Notes under the pieces: model-generated | Databases searched by the model: none | What the model was told of the DNA's origin: nothing | The model's input: the letters and a program-made list of their open reading frames with translations, nothing else | Translations under genes and position numbers: made by a program | Origin: Oceanispirochaeta sp. M1 | GTDB taxonomy: Bacteria; Spirochaetota; Spirochaetia; DSM-2461 | Direction: 5' to 3' | Length of the DNA: 64,000 nucleotides | NCBI RefSeq assembly: GCF_003346715.1 | Contig: NZ_QQPQ01000028.1 | Coordinates: 1 to 64,000, forward strand | Part shown: positions 36,364 through 46,777 of the stretch, piece after piece | Numbering within the stretch: the stretch's first letter is position 1 | Layout of the letters: each line of letters begins with the position of its first letter

Positions 36364-38007
36364 TTACTTGAATTGACGGTCATAGGCTTTCTGGGAAACT
36401 TCCAGTAAATCAGCCTGATCCAGTTTATTTAGATTGGTAATATAGGTATCCCAGTCTGATTCAATATCCAAATCTCCTACGATGAACTGTATTAGAGACT
36501 GCTTCACATATTTGGCATATTCGGTTCTTATGGTCGCGAACTCTGAAACTTCATCAGAGAGGAATTTTAATCTGGGAAGAGCCATGGAAGCATCGGCGTG
36601 AGGCTTATATAGGTCCTTTGTGGATTCGAAAAGCATTTTTTCAATCCCGTCCTGTCCATACATATCCAGATCCTGTTCAGTTACCTGTCCCAATCTGAAT
36701 TCGCTGGTCATGGCGCGAGGACCGACTTCTAGAAATGACTCATTCTGAGGATCTGTATCATTCCAGGGAATCAGCTGCTTCCATATGGCCGGTTCCCCGT
36801 CGAGCCCCAATTCACCGTCTACGGCCCATCTCCAGTTAACACCTTCAAGACCATTTCTAGCATGAAGCGTTCCCTCTGTAGAGTAGAGATAATCTACCCA
36901 CTGAACGGCTTCCACAGGGTATTCACAAGATGCAGCAATAACGAAACTACCGGGAATCGGTGCAGATAGATAGGTAGGTGTGTACTGTACACCATTGGGA
37001 CCTTCAAGTGGTTCGAGGGGTCTGAAATTACTATATCGCTCACCACCGAAATCTGAGAATACACCTCCCCATCCTCCTGTTGTTACACCTACTACGGGTT
37101 CATCGCTTCCCTCAACAAGCTGAACCAGCTGAGAACCATCCTGAGTAAATGATCCTGGAAAGATCAGTCCCTGGCTGTATAGTTTATTGAGATAACGTAG
37201 TCCGTCACGGTACCCATCGGTATCGACACTTGTTTTAACTTCTCCCTTATCAACATAGAATCCAATGTAGCGTTCGGGTGAAACATCTATTCTGGAATCG
37301 ATATCTGTGTAGACAAAAGAATTCAACAGAAAAAGGTCCGCAGTAGCATGCCAGGCTTTAATAGCCGCGGCGTAAGGGATCTCATCATTTTTTCCATTTC
37401 CGTTGGGATCCTGATCTCTAAAGGCTATGAGCATCTCTTCGTATTCTTCAGTAGTCCTGGGCATCTCCAAGCCTAGTGTATCCAACCACGGTTTGTAGAC
37501 CCACATCTTATTGGCATTTTCACAATGGTAGCAAATATTAAATGAAGGTAATCCGTAGATTTTACCATCAGGGCTGGTTATAGCACCCCAGGCACCAGGA
37601 ATAGAATCAAGCACTTTTTTAAGATTCGGCATATGCTGATCTATCAGATCATTGAGAGGCATTAGCAGCTGTTCTTCTGTACCATACAGCGAAAGCTTAT
37701 CATCAGTGAAGCTGAGACCAAAAAAGACATCGGGATAATCACCGCTGGCTAAAACCAGATTCAGTTTTTCTTCCATTGCCTGTTCAGGTATTGTCTCCCA
37801 ATCGATTTTTACATCGGACCTTTTTTCCATGTGTTTTGTAAAATCATTTGTGTCATAATCTTCGATATAAACGGCTTCAACAGTCAAAAAAGTCAGTTCT
37901 TTCTCTTGTTTTCCACCTTCTTCTATTTCCTTAGATCCTGAACTGAATACCGGAGACACAATAGCCAGCGCAATAAAAATCATCATTGCAATGGTCCCTT
38001 TTTTCAT
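36364..38007 (-). CDS. LplA-type sugar-binding protein
   Basis: This 547-residue secreted solute-binding protein belongs to the large LplA/YtcQ group of carbohydrate binders. The signal peptide is MKKGTIAMMIFIALAIVSP. The mature start is VFSSGSKE-like, with no lipobox cysteine, so it is probably a periplasmic protein or depends on an atypical lipobox. A DPNGNGKNDEIPYA calcium-loop-like segment is present. AAGGAG is near the start. It is encoded after two LplB/LplC permeases, giving a complete importer apart from the ATPase. Confidence 0.9.
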   Translation of the reverse strand: MKKGTIAMMIFIALAIVSPVFSSGSKEIEEGGKQEKELTFLTVEAVYIEDYDTNDFTKHMEKRSDVKIDWETIPEQAMEEKLNLVLASGDYPDVFFGLSFTDDKLSLYGTEEQLLMPLNDLIDQHMPNLKKVLDSIPGAWGAITSPDGKIYGLPSFNICYHCENANKMWVYKPWLDTLGLEMPRTTEEYEEMLIAFRDQDPNGNGKNDEIPYAAAIKAWHATADLFLLNSFVYTDIDSRIDVSPERYIGFYVDKGEVKTSVDTDGYRDGLRYLNKLYSQGLIFPGSFTQDGSQLVQLVEGSDEPVVGVTTGGWGGVFSDFGGERYSNFRPLEPLEGPNGVQYTPTYLSAPIPGSFVIAASCEYPVEAVQWVDYLYSTEGTLHARNGLEGVNWRWAVDGELGLDGEPAIWKQLIPWNDTDPQNESFLEVGPRAMTSEFRLGQVTEQDLDMYGQDGIEKMLFESTKDLYKPHADASMALPRLKFLSDEVSEFATIRTEYAKYVKQSLIQFIVGDLDIESDWDTYITNLNKLDQADLLEVSQKAYDRQFK

Positions 38008-38038
38008 AAAAAACTCCTTCTAAATAAAATAAATATTT

Positions 38039-38938
38039 TTATCCTTTGACAGATCCGATCATGATTCCTTTCACAAAATGTTTCTGAACAAAGGGATAAA
38101 TTATAAGCAAAGGGGCACTGGACACAACGATCAGTGCGTATTTCAGGACATCTGCCAGCCCCTGTTTACGGGCCATAACGCTTATGTCCTTTACCATTCC
38201 CCCATCTGTCTGATTGAGAATCAGAATATTTCTCAGCACGATCTGCAGAGGAAACAGTTCCCGGCTTTTCAAATAAATCAAAGCATCAAAATAGGCATTC
38301 CATATCCAAACGGCATAATAGAGTGACATGACAGCGATGATAGGCCCAGACAGGGGTATTACAAATGAAAAGAGAAATTTGATATCTGAACAACCTTCGA
38401 GCTGCGCCGCTTCGTAGAGTTCATCGGAAATAGTGGATTTCAGATAGGTTCTGGTGACGATCACATTCCATATACCCATGGCGTTGGGAAGGACCATGGC
38501 CAGCCTGGTGTCAATGATTCCTAATTTCTGAACAACCAGGTATGTTGGAATAAGACCACCGGAGAATAGCATCGTAAACAGGAATATTCCCATAAAGATG
38601 TTTCTGCCGTAAAACTCTTTTCTAGAGAGAGGAAAAGCTGCCAGAATAGTAAGAAACACGCTCAGAGCGGTACCAACTATCATATAAAAAATTGAATTTG
38701 AATATCCACTAAGTATCATTTTATTACTAAATACGGCCTTGTAGGCAGTTAGATCAAATCCCACTGGAAAAAACCATACTTTTCCTGATACCACAGCTCT
38801 ATGATCACTGATGGAAGCACTTAGGATGTAAATGAGTGGATAAGAGACTAACAAAACACAGAATCCAAGGAAAATGCTGTTTACCAGATCAAAAAACCTG
38901 TCCGATTTCAGCTGTTTTATTTTTTTATTTTTTACCAT
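38039..38938 (-). CDS. LplC-type ABC sugar permease
   Basis: This 299-residue permease has six predicted helices. It has the EAA loop (DELYEAAQLEGCSDIKFLFSFVIPLSG) and the typical C-terminal QKHFVKGIMIGSVKG ending, as in YtcP/LplC proteins. Its start overlaps the stop of the LplB-like gene by 7 nt. It should pair with that subunit to form the translocation pore for an oligosaccharide, possibly the substrate of the GHL6 glycosidase. Confidence 0.92.
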   Translation of the reverse strand: MVKNKKIKQLKSDRFFDLVNSIFLGFCVLLVSYPLIYILSASISDHRAVVSGKVWFFPVGFDLTAYKAVFSNKMILSGYSNSIFYMIVGTALSVFLTILAAFPLSRKEFYGRNIFMGIFLFTMLFSGGLIPTYLVVQKLGIIDTRLAMVLPNAMGIWNVIVTRTYLKSTISDELYEAAQLEGCSDIKFLFSFVIPLSGPIIAVMSLYYAVWIWNAYFDALIYLKSRELFPLQIVLRNILILNQTDGGMVKDISVMARKQGLADVLKYALIVVSSAPLLIIYPFVQKHFVKGIMIGSVKG

Positions 38939-39846
38939 AATCCTGTTTCTCCTGTTTTTCTGGCCAGTTTGTTTACTGTCAGCAGCAGAACCAGATTAAT
39001 AATCGAGTTGAAAAATCCCACAGCCGTAGAGAAACTGAAATCAGAATTGATCAGTCCGATTCTGTAAATATAGGTAGAGATGATTTCCGATGTTTGCAGA
39101 TTAAGCCCGTTTTGCATTAGATAAGCTTTTTCAAACCCGATGCTCATGACGTAGCCCATATTGAGAATGAGTAGAATTATTACTGTAGACTGTATTCCAG
39201 GAAGATCTATGTGCAAGATTTTTTGAACTCTCGAGCACCCATCGACTTTCGCCGCCTCGTACAATTGCGGATCAATAGTGGTGAGAGCGGCCAGGTAAAT
39301 GATGGCATTGTAACCCGTGGTCTGCCAGACGTTAGTCCAGACATAAATATGGCGGAAGAGATCTGGTTTTGCCATGAAATTGACCGGTTTCATTCCGAAT
39401 AGCCCGATAAAATGATTTACCAGTCCCATCCTTGTATCAGTAAACTGTATGATCATGGAAACAAGGACTACTGTAGAAATAAAATAAGGCATATAGGTAA
39501 TCATCTGAGTAAATTTCTTATAACGTTTACTTGCAGCCTCATTGAGAGCAACGGCAAGTATAATGGCAAAGGGAAATGAGATTAGAATGCTATATAGGCT
39601 CAGGGATATGGTATTCCAGATTATCTGCATACTCGAAGGTGAGGAGAAGAACCTTATAAAATTCTTCAAACCGACCCATTCACTTCCCCAAATTCCTTTA
39701 GAAACTCTATACTGCTTAAATCCGATTTGAAGACCGAACATTGGTATATATTTAAAAATAATCAAATAGAGTAGCGGTAAAAGAATTATAACATAAAACT
39801 GCCAATGTTTTTTTGCCTTCCGTCCCGCAATTCTTAAATCTGTCAA
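38932..39846 (-). CDS. LplB-type ABC sugar permease
   Basis: This 305-residue permease has the usual N-terminal helix (WQFYVIILLPLLYLIIFKYI), the FGLQIGFKQYRV segment of the LplB group and an EAA loop (PQLYEAAKVDGCSRVQKILH). The start is set at TTG 39846, because AGGAGG lies 6 nt upstream. A longer form to 39978 would add about 44 residues with no membrane signature. It is the first gene of the Lpl-like operon and is divergent from the AraC regulator. Confidence 0.9.
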   Translation of the reverse strand: MTDLRIAGRKAKKHWQFYVIILLPLLYLIIFKYIPMFGLQIGFKQYRVSKGIWGSEWVGLKNFIRFFSSPSSMQIIWNTISLSLYSILISFPFAIILAVALNEAASKRYKKFTQMITYMPYFISTVVLVSMIIQFTDTRMGLVNHFIGLFGMKPVNFMAKPDLFRHIYVWTNVWQTTGYNAIIYLAALTTIDPQLYEAAKVDGCSRVQKILHIDLPGIQSTVIILLILNMGYVMSIGFEKAYLMQNGLNLQTSEIISTYIYRIGLINSDFSFSTAVGFFNSIINLVLLLTVNKLARKTGETGLW

Positions 39847-39910
39847 AAAATCCTCCTGAAATATAAGTCCATGTGTTGCAAGTGTATGCCTGCTTTTCTC
39901 ATCGTCAAAG

Positions 39911-39985
39911 GGACAATTTTTTATCAGAGGTACAAAGCGTATTATTGGAGGAGGTACATTTTTTAAGACAAAGTACAATTTTTAT
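39911..39985. promoter_or_regulatory. Repeated TACAATTTTT-like boxes in the divergent region
   Basis: Three similar boxes occur between the importer operon and the AraC gene: GGACAATTTTTTAT (39911-39924), GGTACATTTTTTAA (39953-39966) and AGTACAATTTTTAT (39972-39985). Direct repeats are common for AraC-family binding sites. A role in controlling both directions is inferred. Confidence 0.4.
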
Positions 39986-40038
39986 TTTTTCACTATCGTT
40001 GTTTTATTCATGATAGAATTCCACGAAAGGAGGGATAA

Positions 40039-42357
40039 ATGAAAAAGCATAAAATTATTCACAGGTTTCTTATTTCCTACCTTTTATTTCTTCTGATTCC
40101 AATCGTTTCATCAGTTTTAATATATATGAGCACTGCGAAGATGGTCGAATCCGATATCATTCTTTCAAATAAGCAGTTCCTTGAGGACAGTATAGAGATA
40201 CTGGATAAGGAATTAGCAAATATTGACTACACAATTAATCGTTTGATAATGAACAACGATGTAAATTCATTTTTGAATACAGAAACCCCTTCTTCGGGAT
40301 CATCCGATTTCTTCAAAGTGATGCTCGCCTCTTATGAAATTCACTCTTATACAATCAACACAGATTTTATTAAAGAATTGCTGGTATATTCCCGTGCAAA
40401 CGATTTTATAATTACAACCGAAAGAGTTCATACCGAGATTAAAAATGATTACGATTATTTTTTTAAATTTGGAGATCTTACATATGAACAATGGAATAAG
40501 GAAATATTAAACTCCTATCACCACTACTCGTTTCTTCCGGCAATAAATGTTTTTTTTGCGGGTAACGTTCACGAAGTTATTCCATTCATACAGTCTGTTC
40601 CCTTTTTCAGCCGAAAGCATTTCAAGGGTAATATTATGGGCTTCATTGATGTTGAAAAACTGGGAGTTCTCCTTATGAGACTAAATCGGGAAGAAATGGG
40701 CTGCGTATATCTCTTTAACAGCAGTGACTCATTGCTGGCTACATTTGGAGATACAGAACTAAACCTGGATCCTCTGGAATTATTATCCAGTGAAAGAACC
40801 TCCATTGAAAACCTTAAAATTGAAAACAGAAAATGGCTGATTTCTCAAACAACATCGAAAATAGCCGGCTTTAGAATATTATCCATTTTACCCTCGACCT
40901 ACATCGATCAAAAGATTTCATATATTGAGAAAATAATTTTAACAATAACTGTTTTCTTATTAATTCTGGGAACACTATCCGCCCTCTATCTCAGCTATAG
41001 AAATAGTAAACCGGTATTGGAATTATCAGATATCGCCAGGAAACAATTGGATAATATCAATTGTGGGGGCAATGATCTCGATATAATAAAAACCGGTATG
41101 ACAAACCTCATTCAGAGTAATAAAGAATTGTTTGATTACAAAAAAATGCAGATACCACTTAGCAGAAACTCATTTCTTGAAAAGTTGCTGAACTGTAAAA
41201 ATAGCTTTTCAGGCAATATGGATGCCATGTTGAAATATAATGAAATTGAACTCGGCAATCCTCCTTATAATGTAATTCTGATTTTCATAGAAGGTTACGG
41301 ACCACACCTCAATGATGAGATTCTTGCCGAAAAAGATCTTGTAAGGATTGTTATTATCAATACTTGGAAGAATATTTTCTCAGAGAAGGGATACTTTCTA
41401 CAGATTGATACAGAACATATCGTTTGGATTTATGGTGAATCAGAGACTCAGCAATTGAAAAAAAATATGACCCAACTTCATTCGAGGCTGAAGCTGGACA
41501 ACAGCATAAATATCCTGTTGTCACGCGGTCGATCCCAGAAAAAAATAAATGACATATGTAAATCTTATCAGGAGGCCTCTCAGGGAATGGCTTATATGCT
41601 TACAATAGGTAAGGACAAGCCCATATGCAATTTCGATGAACGACCCCAAAGGTCCGATGTGTTCCTATACAATATTGATCTTGAATCCCGATTGATACTT
41701 TACATCAAAACAGGTCAAGTTAATGAAATGAATGAAGTTCTTGATGTAATATATAGGGAGAACTTTGAGAAGAGAAACCTTTCAGTTTTTATGATGAATC
41801 AGCTTCTCAAAACACTCCAGAATACGTTGATAAGAGTTAATGAGAAATATCAGGATAATAACAAGAGTACCATTGATACACACACAATATCATCACCGAC
41901 ATCAGCCATTGAAAAATTTAATATAATTAGGGAACTGTTCACCCGGCTGGTACATAAAGTAACAGAACTGAACAACACAGAATTGCAAAATCTAAAAGAA
42001 ACAATCCTGAAATATATTGATAAAAATTACTCAGATCAGAATCTTAATCTGGATGCTGTTGCAGATCAATTAGGCTATAAGGAATCCTATCTGTATCATT
42101 TTTTTTATGATTCATTCGAACAGTCATTTGCTTCATATCTTGAATCTCTTCGTCTGACAAAAGCCTGCGAATTACTCAAAACCAGAAGCAATACAATCGA
42201 TTCGATAGCAGAAAATACAGGGTATGGAAGTGCCCATTCATTCAGAAGGGCTTTCAAAAGGAGATTCGACGTTTCTCCCACCATATATAAAAAAAGTCTG
42301 CTGATTCCATCTGGAAAGACAGATTTTCAAGTCACAAATGTGCTTGATATTTTCTGA
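40039..42357 (+). CDS. Membrane-bound AraC-family sensor-regulator
   Basis: This 772-residue regulator has TM1 at about 9-31, an extracytoplasmic sensor region to about 295 and TM2 at about 296-318 (IILTITVFLLILGTLSALYL). A HAMP-like linker, a cytoplasmic middle region and a C-terminal AraC double helix-turn-helix at about 660-765 (LNLDAVADQLGYKESYLYHF; DSIAENTGYGSAHSFRRAFK) follow. No receiver or kinase domain is present, so the sensor acts directly on DNA. AGGAGGGATAA precedes the ATG. It is divergent from the LplABC-like importer, which it probably activates. Confidence 0.9.
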   Translation: MKKHKIIHRFLISYLLFLLIPIVSSVLIYMSTAKMVESDIILSNKQFLEDSIEILDKELANIDYTINRLIMNNDVNSFLNTETPSSGSSDFFKVMLASYEIHSYTINTDFIKELLVYSRANDFIITTERVHTEIKNDYDYFFKFGDLTYEQWNKEILNSYHHYSFLPAINVFFAGNVHEVIPFIQSVPFFSRKHFKGNIMGFIDVEKLGVLLMRLNREEMGCVYLFNSSDSLLATFGDTELNLDPLELLSSERTSIENLKIENRKWLISQTTSKIAGFRILSILPSTYIDQKISYIEKIILTITVFLLILGTLSALYLSYRNSKPVLELSDIARKQLDNINCGGNDLDIIKTGMTNLIQSNKELFDYKKMQIPLSRNSFLEKLLNCKNSFSGNMDAMLKYNEIELGNPPYNVILIFIEGYGPHLNDEILAEKDLVRIVIINTWKNIFSEKGYFLQIDTEHIVWIYGESETQQLKKNMTQLHSRLKLDNSINILLSRGRSQKKINDICKSYQEASQGMAYMLTIGKDKPICNFDERPQRSDVFLYNIDLESRLILYIKTGQVNEMNEVLDVIYRENFEKRNLSVFMMNQLLKTLQNTLIRVNEKYQDNNKSTIDTHTISSPTSAIEKFNIIRELFTRLVHKVTELNNTELQNLKETILKYIDKNYSDQNLNLDAVADQLGYKESYLYHFFYDSFEQSFASYLESLRLTKACELLKTRSNTIDSIAENTGYGSAHSFRRAFKRRFDVSPTIYKKSLLIPSGKTDFQVTNVLDIF

Positions 42358-42422
42358 TTACAGGGCTGATTTAATACACTTATATTTGGAGGCATTATTT
42401 ATTAATATCTGCCCAACAAGGG

Positions 42423-43694
42423 CTATTCATTCAAAGAATTATTAAAAATTCTGTTGTATTCATTCAAACCGTCAATCATCGCAATAAAGTTTTCAACAGG
42501 TGTTTCGGCTTGAACATTATGAACAGCATTAAAAACAAAACCGCCTGATTCCGAAAAGATTCTGCACCCTTCCAGAACTTCTTTCCTGATATCTTCAGGG
42601 CTGCCGAATGGAAGCGTCTGTTGAGTATCCACTCCACCGCCCCAAAAGACCACATCTCTGCCGTAATCAGATTTGAGTATTCGTGGATCCATTCCCTCTG
42701 CAGAGATCTGCACCGGGTTGATCAGATCAAAGCCCGCTTCAATAAATAAAGGATAAAATGAAGAAACCGCCCCGCAGGAGTGTTTAAACACTTTCCAGTG
42801 CGTATTCTTATGAATCCAGTCAGTCATTTTTTGATAGTAGGGCATCCAGAGTGCCCTGAATGTATCGGCCGAACAGAATGTTGAATTCTGGGTACCGAAA
42901 TCCGTTCCACAGAGATAAATTGCATCAAAGGCTGTACCACTGCACGCAAAAGCCATCTTGAGATTTTCCAGAGCAATATCAGACTGTTTTTCAAATATTT
43001 CATGAATATAATCAGTACGGATGACCGTGGACATATACCACTCCGTAATATCACGAATTCCCTTTGGATTCTTCAGGAAAGGTGCCGGAATAAGAGCAAT
43101 GTCACCAAGTGAAGTCCCACCAAGATTAGCCAGGACATAACGATCCAGATCTCTGACTCTATCCGCCTCTTTGCTTACATAGTCCATGTCTTCCGGTCCC
43201 CAGAGTCCGAATTCCTCAAGATTATCCATAGGCTTCAAATTATCCTCATCAAAAGTACCCTGGCGGATAATACTGTCAAAGAAATAGGAACTGGCCGGCA
43301 TTCTACCGCTGGGTTTGGAAGCTCTGTCCCCTTCTGGATAAATAAGAATATCACCGTTATCTTCAACATCAGTGTTGAACTTGCCGGGAACGAGCACTTC
43401 CTGATCCCAGGGAGTTTTCCACTCTTTCCAATCTTCATTGGCAAAACCGAACATTCCGTTCCTGGGGGCTACCGATTCAGTTTCGATCCCTAAAATACCT
43501 TTCAACTCTTCATCAACTTCACCGAGCATCTGATAGGATTCAACTATTTTAACGGGTTTATTCTCCAGTCCGAAATGTTGACGCAGATCTCTTATGACAC
43601 TGCAGTGAATACCCGTTGTCGGTCCTGATCCGAAATCCAGAGGGATTTTCCCTCCCTGATGCTCTATTGTATTTATAAATTCTTTCTTACTCAT
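42423..43694 (-). CDS. Uroporphyrinogen-decarboxylase-like (UROD) family protein
   Basis: This 423-residue TIM-barrel protein of the UROD/methyltransferase superfamily is not a haem enzyme. It has the FKHSCG His-Cys motif seen in zinc-dependent MtaA/CmuA methyltransferases, and the family segments [12 protein letters not shown] and [20 protein letters not shown]. No corrinoid protein or reactivase is nearby. Its start overlaps the stop of the isomerase gene by 4 nt (ATGA). It is the last gene of the ribose-type importer locus, so it probably acts on an imported sugar or a methylated derivative. The reaction is unknown. Confidence 0.8.
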   Translation of the reverse strand: MSKKEFINTIEHQGGKIPLDFGSGPTTGIHCSVIRDLRQHFGLENKPVKIVESYQMLGEVDEELKGILGIETESVAPRNGMFGFANEDWKEWKTPWDQEVLVPGKFNTDVEDNGDILIYPEGDRASKPSGRMPASSYFFDSIIRQGTFDEDNLKPMDNLEEFGLWGPEDMDYVSKEADRVRDLDRYVLANLGGTSLGDIALIPAPFLKNPKGIRDITEWYMSTVIRTDYIHEIFEKQSDIALENLKMAFACSGTAFDAIYLCGTDFGTQNSTFCSADTFRALWMPYYQKMTDWIHKNTHWKVFKHSCGAVSSFYPLFIEAGFDLINPVQISAEGMDPRILKSDYGRDVVFWGGGVDTQQTLPFGSPEDIRKEVLEGCRIFSESGGFVFNAVHNVQAETPVENFIAMIDGLNEYNRIFNNSLNE

Positions 43695-44608
43695 GCTATA
43701 AAATTCTTCAGGTATCTGTATGAGAGCTCAAGAGATTTGATTCGTGCTGCATCGCTTCCCTCAAAGACCCGGTCTTCAACTTCTACACAAACCGGTCCAT
43801 CATATCCCGTATCTCCCAATATCGAGAAGAAACGGCCCCAATTGATTTCTCCGGCTCCCGGCAGTTTAGGAGTATGGTATTCCAATGGATTGGCCATAAT
43901 CCCAACGCGGTTCAAGCTGTGACGGTCTACCCTGACATCCTTGGCATGAACATGGAATATTTTCTCAGAAAAGTCCCGCAAAGGAGCTTCATGATCCATC
44001 TGCTGCCAGACGAAATGGGAAGGATCGTAGTTTAATCCGAAGTAATCAGAGGGAATATCATTGAACATTCTTTCCCAAATAACCGGAGTAGTTGCAAGAT
44101 TTTTCCCACCGGGCCACTCATCGTCTGTAAAGAACATAGGACAGTTTTCGATTCCAACTTGTACTTTAAACTCTTCCGCTACTGATATGATGTCTTTCCA
44201 GGTACTGAGAAAACGGGGCCAGTTATCCTCCACAGATTTTGTCCAGTCTCTACCGACAAATGTATTTACTTTGCCAATACCCAGTCGGGCAGATCCCCGT
44301 ATGACACTTTTAATGTGATCTACCGCCTGTTCAGCAGCGTCCATGTCGGGATCAAGGGGATTGGGATAATAACCCAGAGCGCTGATACTGACCCCTTTTG
44401 CCCGGCATTTTTCCTGAATACGGCTAATCTCTTCATCATTCAGGGTATCCATATCAATATGGGAAATTCCTGCATATCTTCGTTCGGCCTTTCCTTTGGG
44501 CCAGCACATTACTTCGACACAGGAGTAACCGATTTCTGAGGCCTTATCTATTACAGCATCAAAATTTAAATCTGGTACGATGGCAGATGCAAATCCTAAT
44601 TCAATCAT
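43691..44608 (-). CDS. TIM-barrel sugar isomerase/epimerase (IolE/AP-endonuclease-2 fold)
   Basis: This 305-residue xylose-isomerase-like TIM barrel is a sugar phosphate isomerase/epimerase. The likely metal ligands lie in VGIENCPMF (E), [11 protein letters not shown] (D, H), [10 protein letters not shown] (H) and the terminal [10 protein letters not shown] (E). Members include keto-sugar epimerases, inosose dehydratases and 3-keto-glycoside eliminating enzymes. It is 12 nt downstream of a Gfo/Idh/MocA gene, a pairing typical of oxidation followed by isomerisation or elimination. Exact chemistry cannot be read. Confidence 0.85.
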   Translation of the reverse strand: MIELGFASAIVPDLNFDAVIDKASEIGYSCVEVMCWPKGKAERRYAGISHIDMDTLNDEEISRIQEKCRAKGVSISALGYYPNPLDPDMDAAEQAVDHIKSVIRGSARLGIGKVNTFVGRDWTKSVEDNWPRFLSTWKDIISVAEEFKVQVGIENCPMFFTDDEWPGGKNLATTPVIWERMFNDIPSDYFGLNYDPSHFVWQQMDHEAPLRDFSEKIFHVHAKDVRVDRHSLNRVGIMANPLEYHTPKLPGAGEINWGRFFSILGDTGYDGPVCVEVEDRVFEGSDAARIKSLELSYRYLKNFIA

Positions 44609-44620
44609 TTTATCCTTCCT

Positions 44621-45757
44621 TTATTTATTGATTTTTATCCATCTGGATTCCCGGGCACTCTTTAATATTGCATCACAAAGAAGCATTTCTTTATGACCGT
44701 CTTTAAAGCTGGGGTGAGGAACGGGGGGATTATTCTCGAGTATGGCATCATAAAAAGCCTTAAAGCACTGCTTATGACTATCAGGAAAACCTTCTGCATG
44801 ACCTCCGGGATAGCTGGTAAAGTAATTAGCTTCTTCTGACTGTAGAGCGGGATTTTTGATCAACCTACTGTTCATCTCATCTCTTTTACCGATCCAGAGA
44901 CTGTTGGGAGACTCGCCATTCCATGCGATTGTCTCTTCAGCACCGCAGATTTCATAGCTGATCCTGTTTTTTCTTCCTGCCGCAACCTGAGAAACCCTGA
45001 GACTTCCGCGACTGCCGTCGGTGAAGCGGATAAGCACATTTCCACCGTCTTCCGTATCAATCTGAACTTCTTCAAGGTTTGATGCTTTTTTATTGGAGAA
45101 TGTTTCCACTTCTCCCACAGGACGCTCTCGGACAGGATGAATTGTATATAGATCCGCGCAGACAGAATCGATTGTTTTGCCTGTTATGAAACAGATCAAA
45201 TCCAGCCAATGTGTACCGATATCGCCGATAGCCCTGAGAGGGCCGCTGACATCGGATAGTACGCGCCAGTTGTAATCAGTCTTCTCCAGAAGCCAATCCT
45301 GCACATAGGCGCCATAGATTTCATGGATAGCTCCCATTTTTCCGGCGCGGATTTTTGATTCGATGTTAAGGGGATAATAACGAATGTTGTAGTTCACCCC
45401 GGTGATCAAACCGCTGTCTGAAGCTATTTCAACCAGGCGGGCCGATTCAGATGAGTTCATGGTCAGTGGTTTTTCACACATCACATGTTTACCGCTTCCC
45501 AGGCATCTTTTTGTCTGTTCAAAATGAAATTTATTGGGAGATGTAATATGGACAGCGCCAATTTCATCATCCTTAAGAAGATCATCCAGAGAATCATATC
45601 CTACCCCGAGTCCCAGGGCTTCAGCGGCTTTTTTTGACTTTTCAGGACTGCTTCCCAATACACCTTTGATCGTTATTCCCAAACGTCTCAATGCCTCTAT
45701 ATGAACGGGACCTATAAATCCGCATCCTATTACCGCTACGCTTTTATCATAAGTCAT
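44621..45757 (-). CDS. Gfo/Idh/MocA oxidoreductase 1
   Basis: This 378-residue NAD(P)-dependent sugar dehydrogenase has the Rossmann start SVAVIGCGFIGPVHIEAL, the CEKPL motif near residue 95, and the C-terminal dimerisation sheet with GDIGTHWLDLICFI carrying a catalytic-type histidine. GGAG lies about 9 nt before the ATG. It follows the ribose-type permease by 57 nt. It is one of three such enzymes in the locus, so two or three sequential oxidations or reductions of an imported cyclitol or sugar are plausible. Confidence 0.88.
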   Translation of the reverse strand: MTYDKSVAVIGCGFIGPVHIEALRRLGITIKGVLGSSPEKSKKAAEALGLGVGYDSLDDLLKDDEIGAVHITSPNKFHFEQTKRCLGSGKHVMCEKPLTMNSSESARLVEIASDSGLITGVNYNIRYYPLNIESKIRAGKMGAIHEIYGAYVQDWLLEKTDYNWRVLSDVSGPLRAIGDIGTHWLDLICFITGKTIDSVCADLYTIHPVRERPVGEVETFSNKKASNLEEVQIDTEDGGNVLIRFTDGSRGSLRVSQVAAGRKNRISYEICGAEETIAWNGESPNSLWIGKRDEMNSRLIKNPALQSEEANYFTSYPGGHAEGFPDSHKQCFKAFYDAILENNPPVPHPSFKDGHKEMLLCDAILKSARESRWIKINK

Positions 45758-45814
45758 AGTTGATGATCTCCTTAATAAAATTACTCATTTACTTTCAATT
45801 ACCGGCTCTTTATA

Positions 45815-46777
45815 TTACTGGCGCAGCTTGGTTTCCCGTGCATAGGCAGTCAATAGAACCAGGAGTGTTATTCCCATAACAATTTCTCTTCCCCACGGTG
45901 GAATGCTCTGAACAGTCAGAAAGCTCTCGAGAAACTGCAGCAGAATACAACCGACAGCCACGCCTAGGTAACCGCCTTTCCCACCCGCAAGAGAGACCCC
46001 TCCCACCACAACTGCAACAACAGAAGAGAGATTATATTTATTTCCAAGAGAGATATTATAGATTGATCCCAGATATCCCAGGTACAGGAATCCGGCTAGA
46101 CCGGCAAGCATGGAACTCAGTCCATATGTGAGGATTCTGATCCATTTGACATTCACTCCCGACAAACGTGCTGCTTTACTGTTGCTGCCCATAGTGTACA
46201 GGCTCATTCCAAACTGCGAATTTCTCTGAAACAAAATGAACAGGATGGTAAATAGAATCCAGATATAAACAATACCGGGGATGCCCAGAAAACGCCCTGT
46301 GACGACCATAAGCATAAAAGGGGTTGCCCCTTTTACAGCAAGTCCCCCCGTTATAAAACGACTGATCGATTCAACAACAATCCCCATACTGAGAGTCATA
46401 ATAAGAGGGGGAATTCCAATAAGAGTCACTCCGATGCCGTTCAGTAGACCAACAGAAAATGTAGCTATCATAACCACCGCAAAAGCCGTAAGAACACCTG
46501 AATCCATACCATTGGCTATGGCTCCGCCTATAATGGCTCCCAGAGTAACAACTTTACCAACAGAAAGATCAATCCCTCCCTCTCCGGATAGGACTACCAG
46601 GTTCTGCCCGGCGGCTACGATTCCCAGGAATGAAGCAACAGTCAGCATATTAATAATCTGAGAAAAACTTGCAAATCCGGGAGCTCTCATCTCGCCGATG
46701 ATCAGCAGAAGAACTGCGATGCCGGCGGCTATGACTGTAGGATTTTTAAGTCTGGATAATATATTATTAGAACTCAT
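45815..46777 (-). CDS. Ribose-type ABC permease 2 (RbsC family)
   Basis: This 320-residue permease of the branched BPD_transp_2/RbsC family has eight to ten hydrophobic segments and conserved LVVLSGEGGIDLSVGKVV and VVVGGVSLAGGKGGYLG motifs. It overlaps the preceding permease gene by 4 nt. Two different RbsC subunits in one operon, as in AraH/YtfT-YjfF systems, suggest a heterodimeric pore for a monosaccharide or cyclitol. Confidence 0.92.
   Translation of the reverse strand: MSSNNILSRLKNPTVIAAGIAVLLLIIGEMRAPGFASFSQIINMLTVASFLGIVAAGQNLVVLSGEGGIDLSVGKVVTLGAIIGGAIANGMDSGVLTAFAVVMIATFSVGLLNGIGVTLIGIPPLIMTLSMGIVVESISRFITGGLAVKGATPFMLMVVTGRFLGIPGIVYIWILFTILFILFQRNSQFGMSLYTMGSNSKAARLSGVNVKWIRILTYGLSSMLAGLAGFLYLGYLGSIYNISLGNKYNLSSVVAVVVGGVSLAGGKGGYLGVAVGCILLQFLESFLTVQSIPPWGREIVMGITLLVLLTAYARETKLRQ

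Noticed and set aside
38932-39978. Longer permease starting at 39978
   Set aside because: The extra 44 residues lack membrane character, and an AGGAGG site precisely supports TTG 39846.
42423-43694. Haem-biosynthetic uroporphyrinogen decarboxylase (hemE)
   Set aside because: The protein is longer, carries an FKHSCG metal motif and sits in a sugar locus with no tetrapyrrole genes.
42423-43694. Loss of the third zinc-ligand cysteine as an anomaly
   Set aside because: The NAVHNVQ segment without Cys appears normal for this UROD-like subgroup, so it was not counted as a defect.
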